This document shows, one piece after another, positions 37,693-48,687 of a stretch of 64,000 nt of DNA. The translations under genes and the position numbers were made by a program. The stretch lies in the NCBI GenBank assembly GCA_002812745.2, contig NCSJ02000121.1, positions 1-64,000 of the forward strand. Direction: 5' to 3'. Below the pieces are notes generated by a model. It had not been told where the DNA came from, did no database searches, and worked only from the letters and a program-made list of their open reading frames with translations. Origin of the DNA: Scytalidium lignicola (taxonomy: Eukaryota > Ascomycota > Leotiomycetes). How positions within the stretch are numbered: the stretch's first letter is position 1; each line of letters starts with the position of its first letter.

Positions 37693-39493
37693 AGGTGGAG
37701 ATGATGAGGAGTTAGCATTAAGGATTGGATTCCATTAGAAAAGGGGAGGCAGGAAATATTGGCGCACCTACTAATATTTGGCTACGGATCTATTTTGTGA
37801 ACTTGACGTTGCTATATATCAATACCCGCAACTGGTGTTTTTTGGGCTGTGAGATTAATGAAATATGTGTAAAAATGACCCAAGTGTTGCTGTTGCAAGG
37901 TAGCGTTGACTCGCGTCGTCGCATTCGTACTTACCGTAACAGTTAGCCTTTCCAGTGACGTACAGTTTGATGAAGGTTAATCTGATACTCTCTTGATCTC
38001 AGATATCTAGAATCCTTCCGACTCGCTAATATTACCATGGATATCCAATTAGTGCTCGAGGATGTCGTGCATTGGTTGGGACGAAGTTGTTATTGGCTTT
38101 TCAGTTGCCCTGGTTCTGAAAAGGCGGTCGACTGGAACTGTACATTGTCTAGCAGCAGTAACCGTACAGTAGTGTCCTTCCCGCAAGAAACATTCTCAAA
38201 CTTCCCAACGCCACTGCAGGACACGCAGCTTAATCACATTCCAGCAGTATTGGCAGTATTGGGTAAGAAATGACTTCAATGCGGAGATGCTCTGGATTTT
38301 AGCAAGCACATGCCATCTTCTCTTCTCTTCTCTTCTCTTTGCTATTCCTCTAGCATGGTGAGCATGGCGTGCATGGTATAGGTTTACACAGTACCGTACG
38401 AAGTCGTCGAGGTCGTTCAGGTGAAGGATACCTCAGGACTTCAAACGGCAGTGGAGAATTCATGCAGGTTCGACAATTACCGTGCCCTTCTGGCCAGCAG
38501 CACCAATCACAAGAAATTTCACAGCGAGCCACATTCTTTTGTTGCACATCGTATCCATCCTCAGGACCCGTCAGGACGCAATTCCCTTTTGCACTGTACT
38601 CCAGAAAGTCTAGCCTCCTCCCTTCCTCCCCTTCCTCCCCCTGCTCGCTTTCCTCTTACTGCAGGGCCAACACGGTCCTATCATCGCCTGACAGCCTCAC
38701 GCTGCAGCACATTTGAGATGTGTGGTTGATCGTGCAGCACTCTATCCAATTATCACGGCGGCGCCTAGTACCATCTGTCTACGGAGTAATAAGTTTCACA
38801 CTTCCATCCAGCGTAATAATGATGAGGCTGGCGAGGGAGAGCATTCATGCTGCACAAAGTACCGGGCAGCGAACAAAACATTCCCCGTCCACAGACTCAC
38901 CATTGACGGCGAAATTCTCAGCCTCCCCCACGATCGCGAATTGCTTCTGCCCATGCCCACTGCTGCAGCATGAAATCACGCGACCCGGTATCTAGGTACC
39001 TTTTCCCAGCCATTGCGACTCTTCCCCAGGATCCCCCCAAAAGTACCGGGTGCTGCTTGCACACTAACACATCTCTCGTTGTTACATATCTTATATGCTG
39101 GCCCCCGATCTGACTGTGGGCCGTTACAATACTTTCATTCACAATGGAACTGCCAGAGCCTTCTACGACCAACTCCTGACTATTGCTACCCGAATTGAGG
39201 CGCAGGACAGCAAGTGAGGTAGGCGCTTCCTTACTGGTGGTTGCAGAGGAAGAAGGTGTGTGGTGTCTGGGTGTGGGTGACTCGGTGACCAAGGACGAAC
39301 GAACGAGAGACGACGGGAGCCTGGTTCGACAATACAAGTACTTTGGTACTTCCGAGTCGCAGATCGAAAAAGGCTTCGCCATCGTCGGAAACCTTTCACT
39401 TCGTACAACTCTCCCATCCTCGAGCTTCCCAAAGCGTCTCTTGTTCTTTCGATCCTTTTACATAAAACAACTTCTACCGGTGTATCGAGAGGC
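37693..39493. other. intergenic, no supported gene
   Basis: Contains GTAC motifs (about 38150-38165 and 38389), a TCTTC tandem near 38315-38340 and GC-richer DNA before the BTB gene. Several open frames overlap here on both strands, but none has a domain or plausible start context. Confidence 0.5.
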
Positions 39494-41156
39494 ATGGCTG
39501 GGAGTAGTGAGGCTTGGCGCCCCAGCGGCACTGGCCCCTCTGATCGCGGGGAAACCTCTCTTGATGCTGCGATGAGAGCTCCAAGCACCACGACCCCAGA
39601 TGTAGTTGTTTTGGACTTTGTTGAGGAGGAGAAGAAACCCAAGGAGGTTATTGATCCAACCAAAGATCTCTGGCTATCTAGTGTTGATGGGTAAGTTGTT
39701 TTTTGATATACTCGCCACCTGGTAGCTGCTGCTACCCCTCCTTTCATTTGATGTTTGAGGTATTCAGAACGCGATACCACGCTGCATAATCTTTTTACTT
39801 GACAGTTATTAAATGTGTATTTTTCATTATATATATCATTATTATCTAAAATATCTAATATGCCACTGTCATATATAGACGTCATCAATCACGAATCATC
39901 CCAGTACGAGTTGGTCCACACTGCGAGACATTCCTCGTCCATCGCGACATCCTCACCAAGTCTGAATACTTCAGAAAAGCTCTAGATGGAGAATTTCGAG
40001 AAGCAGAGGATCAAGCCGTTGATCTGCCTGAAGAAAATCCTGCCATTTTCAGCTTCGTTGTTGCTTTCTTATACGAAGAGAAGTTTGTTCCAATAAAGCC
40101 TATTGCAACCGCCTTAAGTTAGTGCTTGCACATATTTTCTCGGACATCCTGTACTGTACATGTTGCTAATATTGCTACTTTAATTTAGTAGCGGAACCTG
40201 ATAAAGGAAAAGGGAAAGCGATTACGGATGATGTTGCGTTAGATGGCAGTGATGATGGGTCTGATAGTGGAAGCGCAAGTGACGAAAGGTAAGCTTATCT
40301 ATTCTCTTTATCTCTATCTCTATCTGGCTTTTATCCTTAATAAAACCCTTGAAGTGCAAGAAGCCGGCGACGAAGAGAAAACCATCGAAGGCGCCAAGAG
40401 CGAGCTTGGGAAGCAAGACAACGAAAAGATCACAGCAGACATCGACCAGAATGTAATTGCGCATCATGTCTGGGTGATGCGTTGGGGCCTCCTTGCTGGA
40501 ATTGTGGGGTAGCCAGACGAATGCCATCAATGAGAAATAACAGGCAATGGTATAATGGCATACCTCCACCACCTCAACCAGTTATCCTCAATCGCCATGG
40601 CTATCCTGCTCGGGCCCGAGATCGAGATCGACGACGAAATTCTAGAAATCTTTTGGTGTCTGAAGATCCTGTCATAGAAGATCGGATGTCTGTGGAGGAT
40701 CTTCAAGCATGGTGTATGGCATACTCATTAAGTATTGATGTTTATGTTTGCGCCGATAGATACTTGATGCAAGATTTCAAAAGTTGCATATCCTCATGGG
40801 TCATCAACAACTTTGAAATTGCGGGTCTTGATGCTGCACAGCCTGCTGTACTTGCCTCGTGCAAGACTTTGCACCGAGGGGTTAGCTCGACAGATCCTCT
40901 TCTTAAGAAAGTATTTGCAAGAGTAGGATTTCTGCAAGCAAGGCTATGGAAGAGGTTTCCAGAAGAAACGTCTGCTTTCTTCATGGAGAACCCAGAGTTG
41001 GCAACTTTGATTATGAAAGAGATGATCGAGAGAAGAGAGGAGGACATTCAAGATGACCTGCCAGCTATGGAACGCCCAATGCCGCCTCCACCTATTAGAG
41101 AGGATATATTTATTCAAGGTCCGAGACGCCGATATGATGCCCCATTACCATACTAA
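39494..41156 (+). CDS. BTB/POZ-domain protein with Cys cluster
   Basis: Exons 39494-39690, 39879-40117, 40189-40288 and 40355-41156 join in frame to 445 aa. The BTB fold is in exons 1-2: VRVGPHCETFLVHRDILTKS followed by EYFRKAL, DLPEENPAIFSFVVAFLY. Exon 3 is acidic (DDVALDGSDDGSDSGS). Exon 4 opens with a strongly Arg-rich stretch and a cluster C-x-C-x2-C-x8-C-x2-C (residues about 213-230), then a helical C-terminal half with ADRYLMQDFKSCISSWVI, as in fungal BTB proteins where this part resembles the second half of the BTB/BACK unit. Such proteins often act as protein-interaction scaffolds, some as CUL3 adaptors; the partner here is unknown. Intron 2 contains a GTAC motif. Confidence 0.85.
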
Positions 41157-41881
41157 TGCAGAGAAAANGACAATAGGGGTTACCGTCGACGAAGATATGA
41201 CTAAGATTAGACTGAACCGTGACACCTGGCGCCCACTATTTCCCTATTTATTGCGCGGTTGCGGAAGTCTCGGATCCCTCGCACACGAGCATCTGTATCA
41301 AATTGCACTTCTCTTTACATAGTTTTGAGCGTAGTGACGTCATATTTTAGGAGTACTAGCAGCGGTTTAAAGGAAGGGTCTGGGCGAACGGAACTTGCTC
41401 GATAATCATCATGGCTTGCGATTTATAGCGTCTTTTGTTCCATAGTTTGTTGTTCGTTGTGGAGGCCAATACGTGTACCAAAGGTACTTTTAGTTTATTG
41501 ACTTCCGGAGAAACCTAGTGATGTTCGGGCTATTGCTCACCGACACAGTCTTTCCGTCCCCAAACAGCCTCCATTCAGCCGGTTTGACAACTAAATTAAT
41601 CGTCCAATGTTTTTATTGGAAGCTACTTGGAGAGTTTTCCCCAGATTTTCTGCTACCCCGCAGTCATCGCGGGAGGGGAAGGTAGTAGAGGTAGGGATAG
41701 CTTCTCTTTTCGCCTCGCTTGCTCTTGTCCAGCACAAATGAGAGGGGTAAAGTTGCTACTCTGATTTCAACGCTTTCAAAATTTATTGCGTTTCTTTATA
41801 TATTGAGATGTATTGCCACATGTTCGTTGTGCTTCAAGGATTCGGAGTCGGCTTTACTTGTACGAATCACCCAAGTATACA
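41157..41881. other. intergenic
   Basis: Contains one N beside an A-run (41168) and no recognisable coding sequence. The last part should hold the esterase promoter. Confidence 0.5.
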
Positions 41882-43683
41882 ATGGCTTCATATTTCATAG
41901 CATTGATTCTTTTCTTGGGCTTATCCTGCTCTGCACTTCCAATTGACAGCGAGAATCTCATCGCGTCACTTGATTATGGCAAGTTTCAAGGTGCTTACAG
42001 TGAGTCGTATAATATCACCTACTGGAGAAAGATTCCCTTTGCCGCTCCTCCAGTCGGCGAAAACAGATTTCGAGGGCCACAACCTCCTGCTCCCGTTAGT
42101 GGAATATACAACTCAGATGAAGCTTTTGATGAGTGTCCACAGAGAACGGTAAGAGTGATTGGAATATCTCGGCTGAGACAGCAATGCTAACTGAACCAAA
42201 GGTCAACGGCTCCGAAGATTGCCTGTACCTAGGTCTCTACTCTCGTCCTTGGAACCCATCACAGCCTCTCCGCCCTGTCGTAGTAGTCTTCTTTGGTGGT
42301 GGTTTCATAGAAGGATCGGCTTCCTTCAATATTCCGCCATCAGCCTATCCAATCTTAAATGTGTCGACCAGCAATGATATCATATTCCTCTATCCTAACT
42401 ATCGAACCAATGCATTCGGTTTCCTCCCCGGTAAGGAGATCGGAGAGGATCCAAAGTCGGATCTGAATCCAGGGCTTCTTGACCAGCACGTGGCTTTGGA
42501 ATGGACGCATAAATACATTGAAGCTTTTGGTGGTGATCCTAAGAATGTCTCGATTTGGGGCCAGTCGGCTGGAGCAGGTAGCGTTGTTGCTCATGTCATT
42601 GCTAATGGGGGAAAGACGGACCCGCCACTCTTTTCCAAGGCCCTTACCTCTTCACCATATTGGTCAAAAACTTATAATTATGACGCGCCCGAATCTCAGG
42701 CTATCTATGACAATTTCGTCAGTCTAGCGGGTTGCAGCAGTGCTTCTGATACATTAGCTTGTTTGAAGCAAGCTGATGTGCAGACTCTTCGAACAGCTGC
42801 TCTCAATATCTCTGGAAGTCATACATATACTACGAGTTCTTATACTTGGTCACCAGTTATCGATGGGAAGTTCCTGACGCAGACATTGAGTCAGGCTACA
42901 ATTAATGGAGAGGTTAACTCCGACTATGGTTTTGGATTTTACAATACTCATGAAGGTCTGTCTCTATGTTCATTTCTTGTCTTTCTTATACTTTATTATG
43001 GACTTGATACTAATAGAATACAAATTCAGGCGAGAACTTCATCCCCGGAGGTCTGAACAGCGCACAAGATAGTGGTTCACCACCTTTCAACTCAAGTACC
43101 GCATCATTCATGAACTGGCTCCAGGGCTTCCTTCCTGGTTTCGATGAGCGCAACATTCAGCGTATACTAGAGCACTATCCCGCTGTTGGCACATCAGAAG
43201 AGTCAACATACAACACTACATACGAGCAAGCACAACTCATTTACAGAGATATAACGCTTGCTTGTCCTACATACTGGACAGCACGAGCTGCACATAAGAA
43301 GAGTTACGTAGGGGAGTATTCTATTCCACCAGCAAAGCACGCCAGTGATACCATCTACGTATATCTCCCTTTTTTTCCCCTCGTTCATTTATCTAAACTG
43401 ACCTCTCTTATTNAAAAAAACGTAGTGGAACCAAGTTAACGCAGTCCAAAAAACTCAACCTGAAATCTATGCCGGATTTGCCGGCGCCTTTGCCTCATTC
43501 TTCCAGACCGGCGATCCGAATGCGCATAAGTTGACCGATGAGAGCCAACCCGGCGTGCCCGAGAATTGGCGAACCGGAGAGGAGTATGTGGTTGAGAATT
43601 TGGGGTTCCTGAATGTGAGAGTAGACGAATTAAATAAGCGTTGTGGATTTTGGAGGGAGTTGGCGGATCATGTTCCGATTTGA
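41882..43683 (+). CDS. secreted type-B carboxylesterase/lipase
   Basis: Alpha/beta-hydrolase that cleaves ester bonds, probably extracellular. Exons are 41882-42148, 42202-42955, 43030-43358 and 43426-43683, giving 535 aa. A signal peptide ends at about residue 19 (LSCSA). Family motifs: EDCLYLGLY, the oxyanion loop FFGGGFIEGS, GLLDQHVALEWTHKYIEAFGGDP, and the nucleophile elbow WGQSAGAGS with Ser211. A His in the family's catalytic position is His444 (PAKHASD). Paired Cys and many NxS/T sites support secretion. Substrate cannot be told. The last intron contains an N next to an A-run, outside the coding sequence. Confidence 0.92.
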
Positions 43684-44725
43684 AAGTGTAATTACGCAGG
43701 TGATGATGATGGGATGGAGATGAGAATAAAGAAAAAGTTACTTAAACGGAACAGAGAAGTGGTGGGGGTTCTTTTAGATCAGGGATTAGGGATTGGTGAT
43801 ATAGAGCAGAGAAGCCTTAATGATTTATGAATCTAGCAAAGTGTCCTTTGAGATCTGGAGATAGGAATGTAAAGCAATATAAAGTTCACGGATTGGCTGT
43901 CATATTACGTCTCTCCCTCTCTCTACTAACAGGGGAAAAAATAGAGGTCATAAGTATATGGAAAGAGCAAAGAAAAAAGATCAAAAGTCAAAAAGGACAG
44001 GAAACTGGGAAAATATTTATATAAAAAAAAAAAGTATGGAAAAAATTTGGGAATGGGTATCATGCATTCTGAACAATCGACTCGCTCCAACAAAATGGCG
44101 CTGTAAAAAAACTAAAGGTATCTATCTTACATACACAACACATACCCCCCCCCACGCCCCAGNAAAAAAATCGAGTATTTCCTTCTCAAAATACCGNAAA
44201 AAAATAAATAAAACAATTGTAATATGTCTCGACCCCTTCCCTCCCCCACCTTCTCTTCCGTTCTCCCCTAAAATAGTCAAAACTATCTTTGAATTCATAT
44301 CCCGGATACAAGAAAAACCCTACGTATCAACAGCACTTTCTATCGCTTGGAACTAAAGTTCTTCTCCCTCACCCGAGAAAAGTTCGATCGACATTGACGA
44401 AAGGTTGATGGAGAAAACCGTACGCCAATCCGAAAATAAGGAAAAAGAAAAATTACATCTGTGCCGAGCTCTTTGACACATATACCACGTGGAAAAATTT
44501 CTGGTGGAGCGAGAGAGCCGAGAAACCGGAACAAGAAAAGGCTGTTGAGACGAGATCGAGGAATCGATCTGAGGGCCGTGACATATGCCATCACTGCTCG
44601 TGAACCGAACCGTTGGAAGTAGTTAGAAAGAAAAGAGTAATGCAGCCGTTAAACCTTCGGCAAAATCGTTATGGAAAGAATGAATGTCCAAGAAAAGAAA
44701 TGAAAGACGCGTCAAAACCCTAGCA
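43684..44725. other. intergenic
   Basis: A-rich and C-rich homopolymers with Ns at 44163 and about 44197 lie between converging genes. No coding feature was recognised. Confidence 0.5.
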
Positions 44726-47700
44726 CTACCGCCAAGGGTTTTTATCCCTCCCCTTACTATCCGTACTGACTTGACTAGTTCCTCGTTTCATGGCTATCTG
44801 TGCCCCCCGAATAGCATGAGGGCTTTCTCGTCCTGTAACACTACTATCTGTTCTCCCTCTCGGTTGTGGTAACAGACTAGATCTTTTCGATGACCCTGCC
44901 ATCGAGCTTGCAGGGCGTGCTGGTCTAGAAGCTGAAGAACCGATCCCATTATCATTCATATTTGAATGAGAAGGCTGTAGCGATACGCGACGATTTGTAT
45001 TGGAGGCTGCAGATTGTGAATTGGGTGATCGATATCGTGGTGGTAATGAGGCAGATAGGATTTGTTGGGAATAAGGACCTGGACTTGAGAGGCGGTCACG
45101 GAAGGAGAGCCGTTTTGCGGATTTGGTTGGTGTGGATTCAGGGACTGGAGAAGATGTAGATTCGCGAGCGGCGGGGCTTCGGAGCGGGAGTCTGGAATGA
45201 ACGGGGGTCGGCGCTGTTTTTGCGTGCGGACTAGGAGTCGTGAGGGAGAGAGGTTTGAAATTATGGCCTATGATGGTACCCTGTGTATTCGTGCTCGCGT
45301 TCCAACGAGGTCTTCCGTCTGGAGCGAGATTCGAAGGGCGGGGCAGACGATTTCCAGTGGGCGTTGTGGAGTTACGTCTTGAGGATGGAGATGGGGATAG
45401 CCCGCCGCTCACTGGGCCGTATGCTGAAAGCCGGTTGTTGGAACTTCTTCGAGAAAGCCTGTTGGCAGATGACGTGGTAGAAGGCCTCCTTCCAGTAGGT
45501 TGAGGCAAATGAGTCTTGCTATTTGACCGCGGCTTCCCATTCTTTGCCGAAGCTGTCGAGTCCAAGCCTCCACTTAACCCATTCATGATTACTGAGGAAG
45601 CAGGAGAACTTCCTGGCGTGTCGTTCAGGCTGCCGGCAGTCGATTGGTCATTTGAAATCAAACTTGAGACGGAATCTCTAAGTTGCTGATTCCTCTTCTC
45701 TGCCTGGAGTTCTTCGATCGCTGTGTCAAGTTCATTCATTTGATCCTTGAGTGTATCCCACTTATTTTGCATATCAGAGTGAAGCCTCAGGATCTCGCCG
45801 TTCACTGTTAAACGGTCCTTAACTCCCTTTTCAATAATTGATAGAACCCTTTCGATGGCAGGTCCGTAGTAGGTTTTCTTTGCTTCGTAGCTCTCGAGCC
45901 TTTTCATCATTGCTGCTGGGTTATTCAGATGAAGACCAGAATCGATTGCCTCCTTAACCTTGCTAAGACTTCTATCAACCGATTCCGACATTTTTTGTGC
46001 CTGCCGGCCTGCCCCTCGAAATACTAGAACCCAACGATCTTCACCTAATTCCCTTCTTAAAGATTCTGCATCGTTCTCGAGCTTCTTCCAGCTTGCTTCA
46101 AGACCCTCACGCTTCGTCTCAAGCTCATCGCATGCTGTTGGAAAGATATCCTCTGCTCTGGCATGGAACGTCGATAGTCTCATAGGCAAGAAATCCAAAG
46201 AGGCCCTCAGCGGTTGCATTCTAGCGAACAGAGCTAACAGGCTGGAATCATCCTGCGCCATGACTGAACCGTTTGGTGAGTTGGGAGTGAGTGGGAACGC
46301 AGCCGGCATACTGAACCGGTTGTTGGTGTTTAGTCTTGACTTTTGAGGTGGTGTCTCCTCAACAATGGTTTCAAGCTCAGTGATATCGACACCATCTCCA
46401 CTTGTTTCAGCAAGCAAAGACTTATGTCTCTTTTCCTCCATTTCAAAGACAAGTCGAGCTAGTATATCCATTTCGTTGCCGATATCCCCCAGTACTGTAT
46501 CCCACAGCTCTTCCCACTCCATAGCAATCTCAACCGAGTTCTTCACAGCTCTTAGTGTATTCCGGATTTTTGCCCATTCCGACAAGATACTTTCTACTTG
46601 CAAGACGACTTGTGTCAGCTCATCCGTAGGGACTGTAGAAATGTCTGAACGATTTTGTAGTGCCTCAATAGCTGAGACGTAAACCGTGATCAAGTCCTCG
46701 AATCTTGTAATTGCATTGTCAACATCCTCTAATCCTTCTCTCCCACCAGCGGCAGCCCACTCAACATCATCTTCGCTATCTAGGCCAGCAATGACTTCCG
46801 AAGCTTTCGATATCCAGCTACGAATTTGCTCTGCCGCTCCCATCAACGCCCGCGAGGCGGCTTTCGAGGTCGGTATGGCAGACACCTTGGTGGAGAGCGA
46901 TTCGGCATCGGGGAGCTGTAAGGAGGTCAACTGCGCCAGCTGGCTGGCAAAGGAAACGCGAGAGAGTGTATATATCGAACCTGGACGCTGCAGGCCGAAA
47001 GGATTAAAGTACGAGGAGGCATCAACGGAGAATTCGCTCGAAGCAGTGCTCTCTGGAGGCGCATCTTTTGATATGGGAGGAGGTGGTGGAGGAGACGACA
47101 ATGCTTCCGTTGGGGATAGCGTATCTCGTTCTATATGTGCTTGCCTTACCTCAGAGCTTGCTTTCGTGCCGTTCCCATTGGTGTGGTCGGGAAGGATGTA
47201 CTTGTGTGAATCGATGCCACCCTCTTCGGCATACGTAGCCATGGCTCTTTCGACGGAATCCCTGCTCGAGGACCTTTGACGTGGACGTACATCCAAGGCT
47301 CGAAGCGACCCAGGTGTGAGCTCGTTGTTGGAGCTGACTCCGCTGCCTCCCGTGACCTGCGGGGTGAGGTAGCCGTGAGTGCTGCTCCAGGCCCGACCTC
47401 TCCTGGGGATGTTGGGGTCGCGAGTATTGGCCTGGTGGATGATGTCTAGCTGGCGGATCTGGTCTTCGGGAATTCGACCAATGTGATCGTGGGTGGGAGT
47501 CGGGCTGGGAGACTTCTCCTGCTCTCTGCCAAAGCCCAGGGCCTTGAGACGAGCAGCGAGTCCGGGCGAGGGCTTCCGCGGGTATCGTGGTTTGCGTTGT
47601 TCGTTGTGATCTTGTTCGAGCGGTGATGTGGCAGCCGGACTAAGTTGGAGACTATTGGAGCTGGAGGTGTAGTCGGCCGGGCGATTCACAAGTGATGGAT

Positions 47701-47746
47701 CGAGTAATGGATCAGCTCGCGGTGAACCATCACGAAGTTTGGGCAT
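44726..47746 (-). CDS. KAR9: KAR9-family spindle-orientation protein
   Basis: A single exon of 1,006 aa. The N-terminus (1-200) is polar and Pro/Ser-rich. Residues of about 230-720 form the long helical KAR9 domain, with the conserved WVLVFRGAGRQAQKMSESVD block near 578 and heptad-like helices after it. The C-terminal 280 residues are Ser/Arg-rich and basic. In yeast Kar9 links the EB1 protein Bim1 on microtubule plus ends to myosin V and so positions the spindle and nucleus. The tail has several Leu-Pro-x-Pro motifs in basic, Ser-rich context that could serve EB1 binding. The start at 47746 is the first Met of the frame and its promoter faces the TRAPPC2L-like gene. Confidence 0.85.
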   Translation of the reverse strand: MPKLRDGSPRADPLLDPSLVNRPADYTSSSNSLQLSPAATSPLEQDHNEQRKPRYPRKPSPGLAARLKALGFGREQEKSPSPTPTHDHIGRIPEDQIRQLDIIHQANTRDPNIPRRGRAWSSTHGYLTPQVTGGSGVSSNNELTPGSLRALDVRPRQRSSSRDSVERAMATYAEEGGIDSHKYILPDHTNGNGTKASSEVRQAHIERDTLSPTEALSSPPPPPPISKDAPPESTASSEFSVDASSYFNPFGLQRPGSIYTLSRVSFASQLAQLTSLQLPDAESLSTKVSAIPTSKAASRALMGAAEQIRSWISKASEVIAGLDSEDDVEWAAAGGREGLEDVDNAITRFEDLITVYVSAIEALQNRSDISTVPTDELTQVVLQVESILSEWAKIRNTLRAVKNSVEIAMEWEELWDTVLGDIGNEMDILARLVFEMEEKRHKSLLAETSGDGVDITELETIVEETPPQKSRLNTNNRFSMPAAFPLTPNSPNGSVMAQDDSSLLALFARMQPLRASLDFLPMRLSTFHARAEDIFPTACDELETKREGLEASWKKLENDAESLRRELGEDRWVLVFRGAGRQAQKMSESVDRSLSKVKEAIDSGLHLNNPAAMMKRLESYEAKKTYYGPAIERVLSIIEKGVKDRLTVNGEILRLHSDMQNKWDTLKDQMNELDTAIEELQAEKRNQQLRDSVSSLISNDQSTAGSLNDTPGSSPASSVIMNGLSGGLDSTASAKNGKPRSNSKTHLPQPTGRRPSTTSSANRLSRRSSNNRLSAYGPVSGGLSPSPSSRRNSTTPTGNRLPRPSNLAPDGRPRWNASTNTQGTIIGHNFKPLSLTTPSPHAKTAPTPVHSRLPLRSPAARESTSSPVPESTPTKSAKRLSFRDRLSSPGPYSQQILSASLPPRYRSPNSQSAASNTNRRVSLQPSHSNMNDNGIGSSASRPARPASSMAGSSKRSSLLPQPRGRTDSSVTGRESPHAIRGAQIAMKRGTSQVSTDSKGRDKNPWR

Positions 47747-47920
47747 TGGAGTCGATATCCAGGGATGCTACGAGCGGGACATTTGCAAGAGTAGACGACG
47801 TAGATTGCGACTAAAGGCCGTAACTTTGTCTGCCCTTGTTTCGGGGACCGGCGAGAGTAGAGAGAGAGAGAGAGNAGAGAGAGAGAGATNATNNNCCNGC
47901 CCGTTTATTGACATGCAACC
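47747..47920. other. bidirectional promoter, GA repeat with Ns
   Basis: Separates the divergent KAR9 and TRAPPC2L-like genes. It contains a GA microsatellite (about 47857-47888) and a cluster of unresolved bases (47875, then 47890-47898). The missing first exon of the downstream gene may fall here. Confidence 0.5.
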
Positions 47921-48558
47921 ATGCAGAACAATCCTCTTCACATAACCATATTCCCATCCCACATACCAGGAACCTCGTCTTCTCCACCCAGACAAGCGCC
48001 AATCAGGACACCTCTTCAATTTTCTCTCCTATTGTCTAGTACACTTGATATTTTTGAGGCACGATCTAAACCAAATTCGTCGTCTGGTGGAAATTTGAGT
48101 GGAGATTTTGGCCTGCTACATGCGATTGATGAGCGCCTAGCTGCGTATGGCTTCGAGACAAATACGGGCGTGCGGTTTGTAGTTGTGGTTGATATGAGGG
48201 GACGATTCGTGAATGAGGTGGCTTCTCCGACGGGAAAAGGTCCTGGACAGCTTGGTCCTGGAGGATTAGGGCTCAGAGACGGAGAGATGAAGCCGGTGAG
48301 TGGTGAATCTCATAACCAATGGAATTACATTCCAAAACCCAGTGGATCTAGATTAAAGGATTGATAGTTAACTCCAAATCCTAGGTTTTCAAAGCCATGC
48401 AAGCTGCATATGTTAGGTTACTGCAGAACCCCTTCTATGAGCCCGATGAATATACGCCGCCTGGAGGAAGAGGAGGCAAGCCGATCACTAGTAGACGATT
48501 TACAGCAGACATGAGGAGGATAGGGGAAGCATGGTCACCAGGACTTACAGCCTTTTAA
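47921..48558 (+). CDS. TRAPP subunit 2-like (TRAPPC2L/Tca17), 5' incomplete
   Basis: Longin-fold subunit of TRAPP complexes, which act as Rab exchange factors in Golgi traffic. Two exons are seen, 47921-48295 and 48385-48558, joined in phase 0 (182 aa from the first Met). The match is clear: NNPLHITIF, FSLLLSSTLDIFEAR, FGLLHAIDERLAAYGFETNTGVRFVVVVD, LLQNPFYEPDE and WSPG near the end. Relatives have about 12-15 residues before NNPLH, ending in a VIGK-like strand. These are absent. The codon before AAC AAT is CAG, so it may be a splice acceptor with the first exon upstream, in or beyond the N-rich stretch. Confidence 0.78.
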
Positions 48559-48687
48559 CGTTGAAGCTTTAGATACGTTGGTCTGCATTGAATGGCGTTA
48601 GGGAATAGCGGAGTATACTTAGTTTTTATATAGCTTTTTCGTTCACCATAATAAGGCTATGACAAGCGTTAACTTGATCTCTATTAA

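Noticed and set aside
38037..39888. Long frames on both strands between the wall-protein gene and the BTB gene
   Set aside because: Low-complexity and mutually overlapping. The minus frame at 39163-39888 overlaps the first BTB exon and has no recognisable domain.
46686..47279. A 197-codon + strand frame inside KAR9
   Set aside because: Antisense to a conserved coding region and composed of Ser/Ala runs, as expected for a shadow frame.
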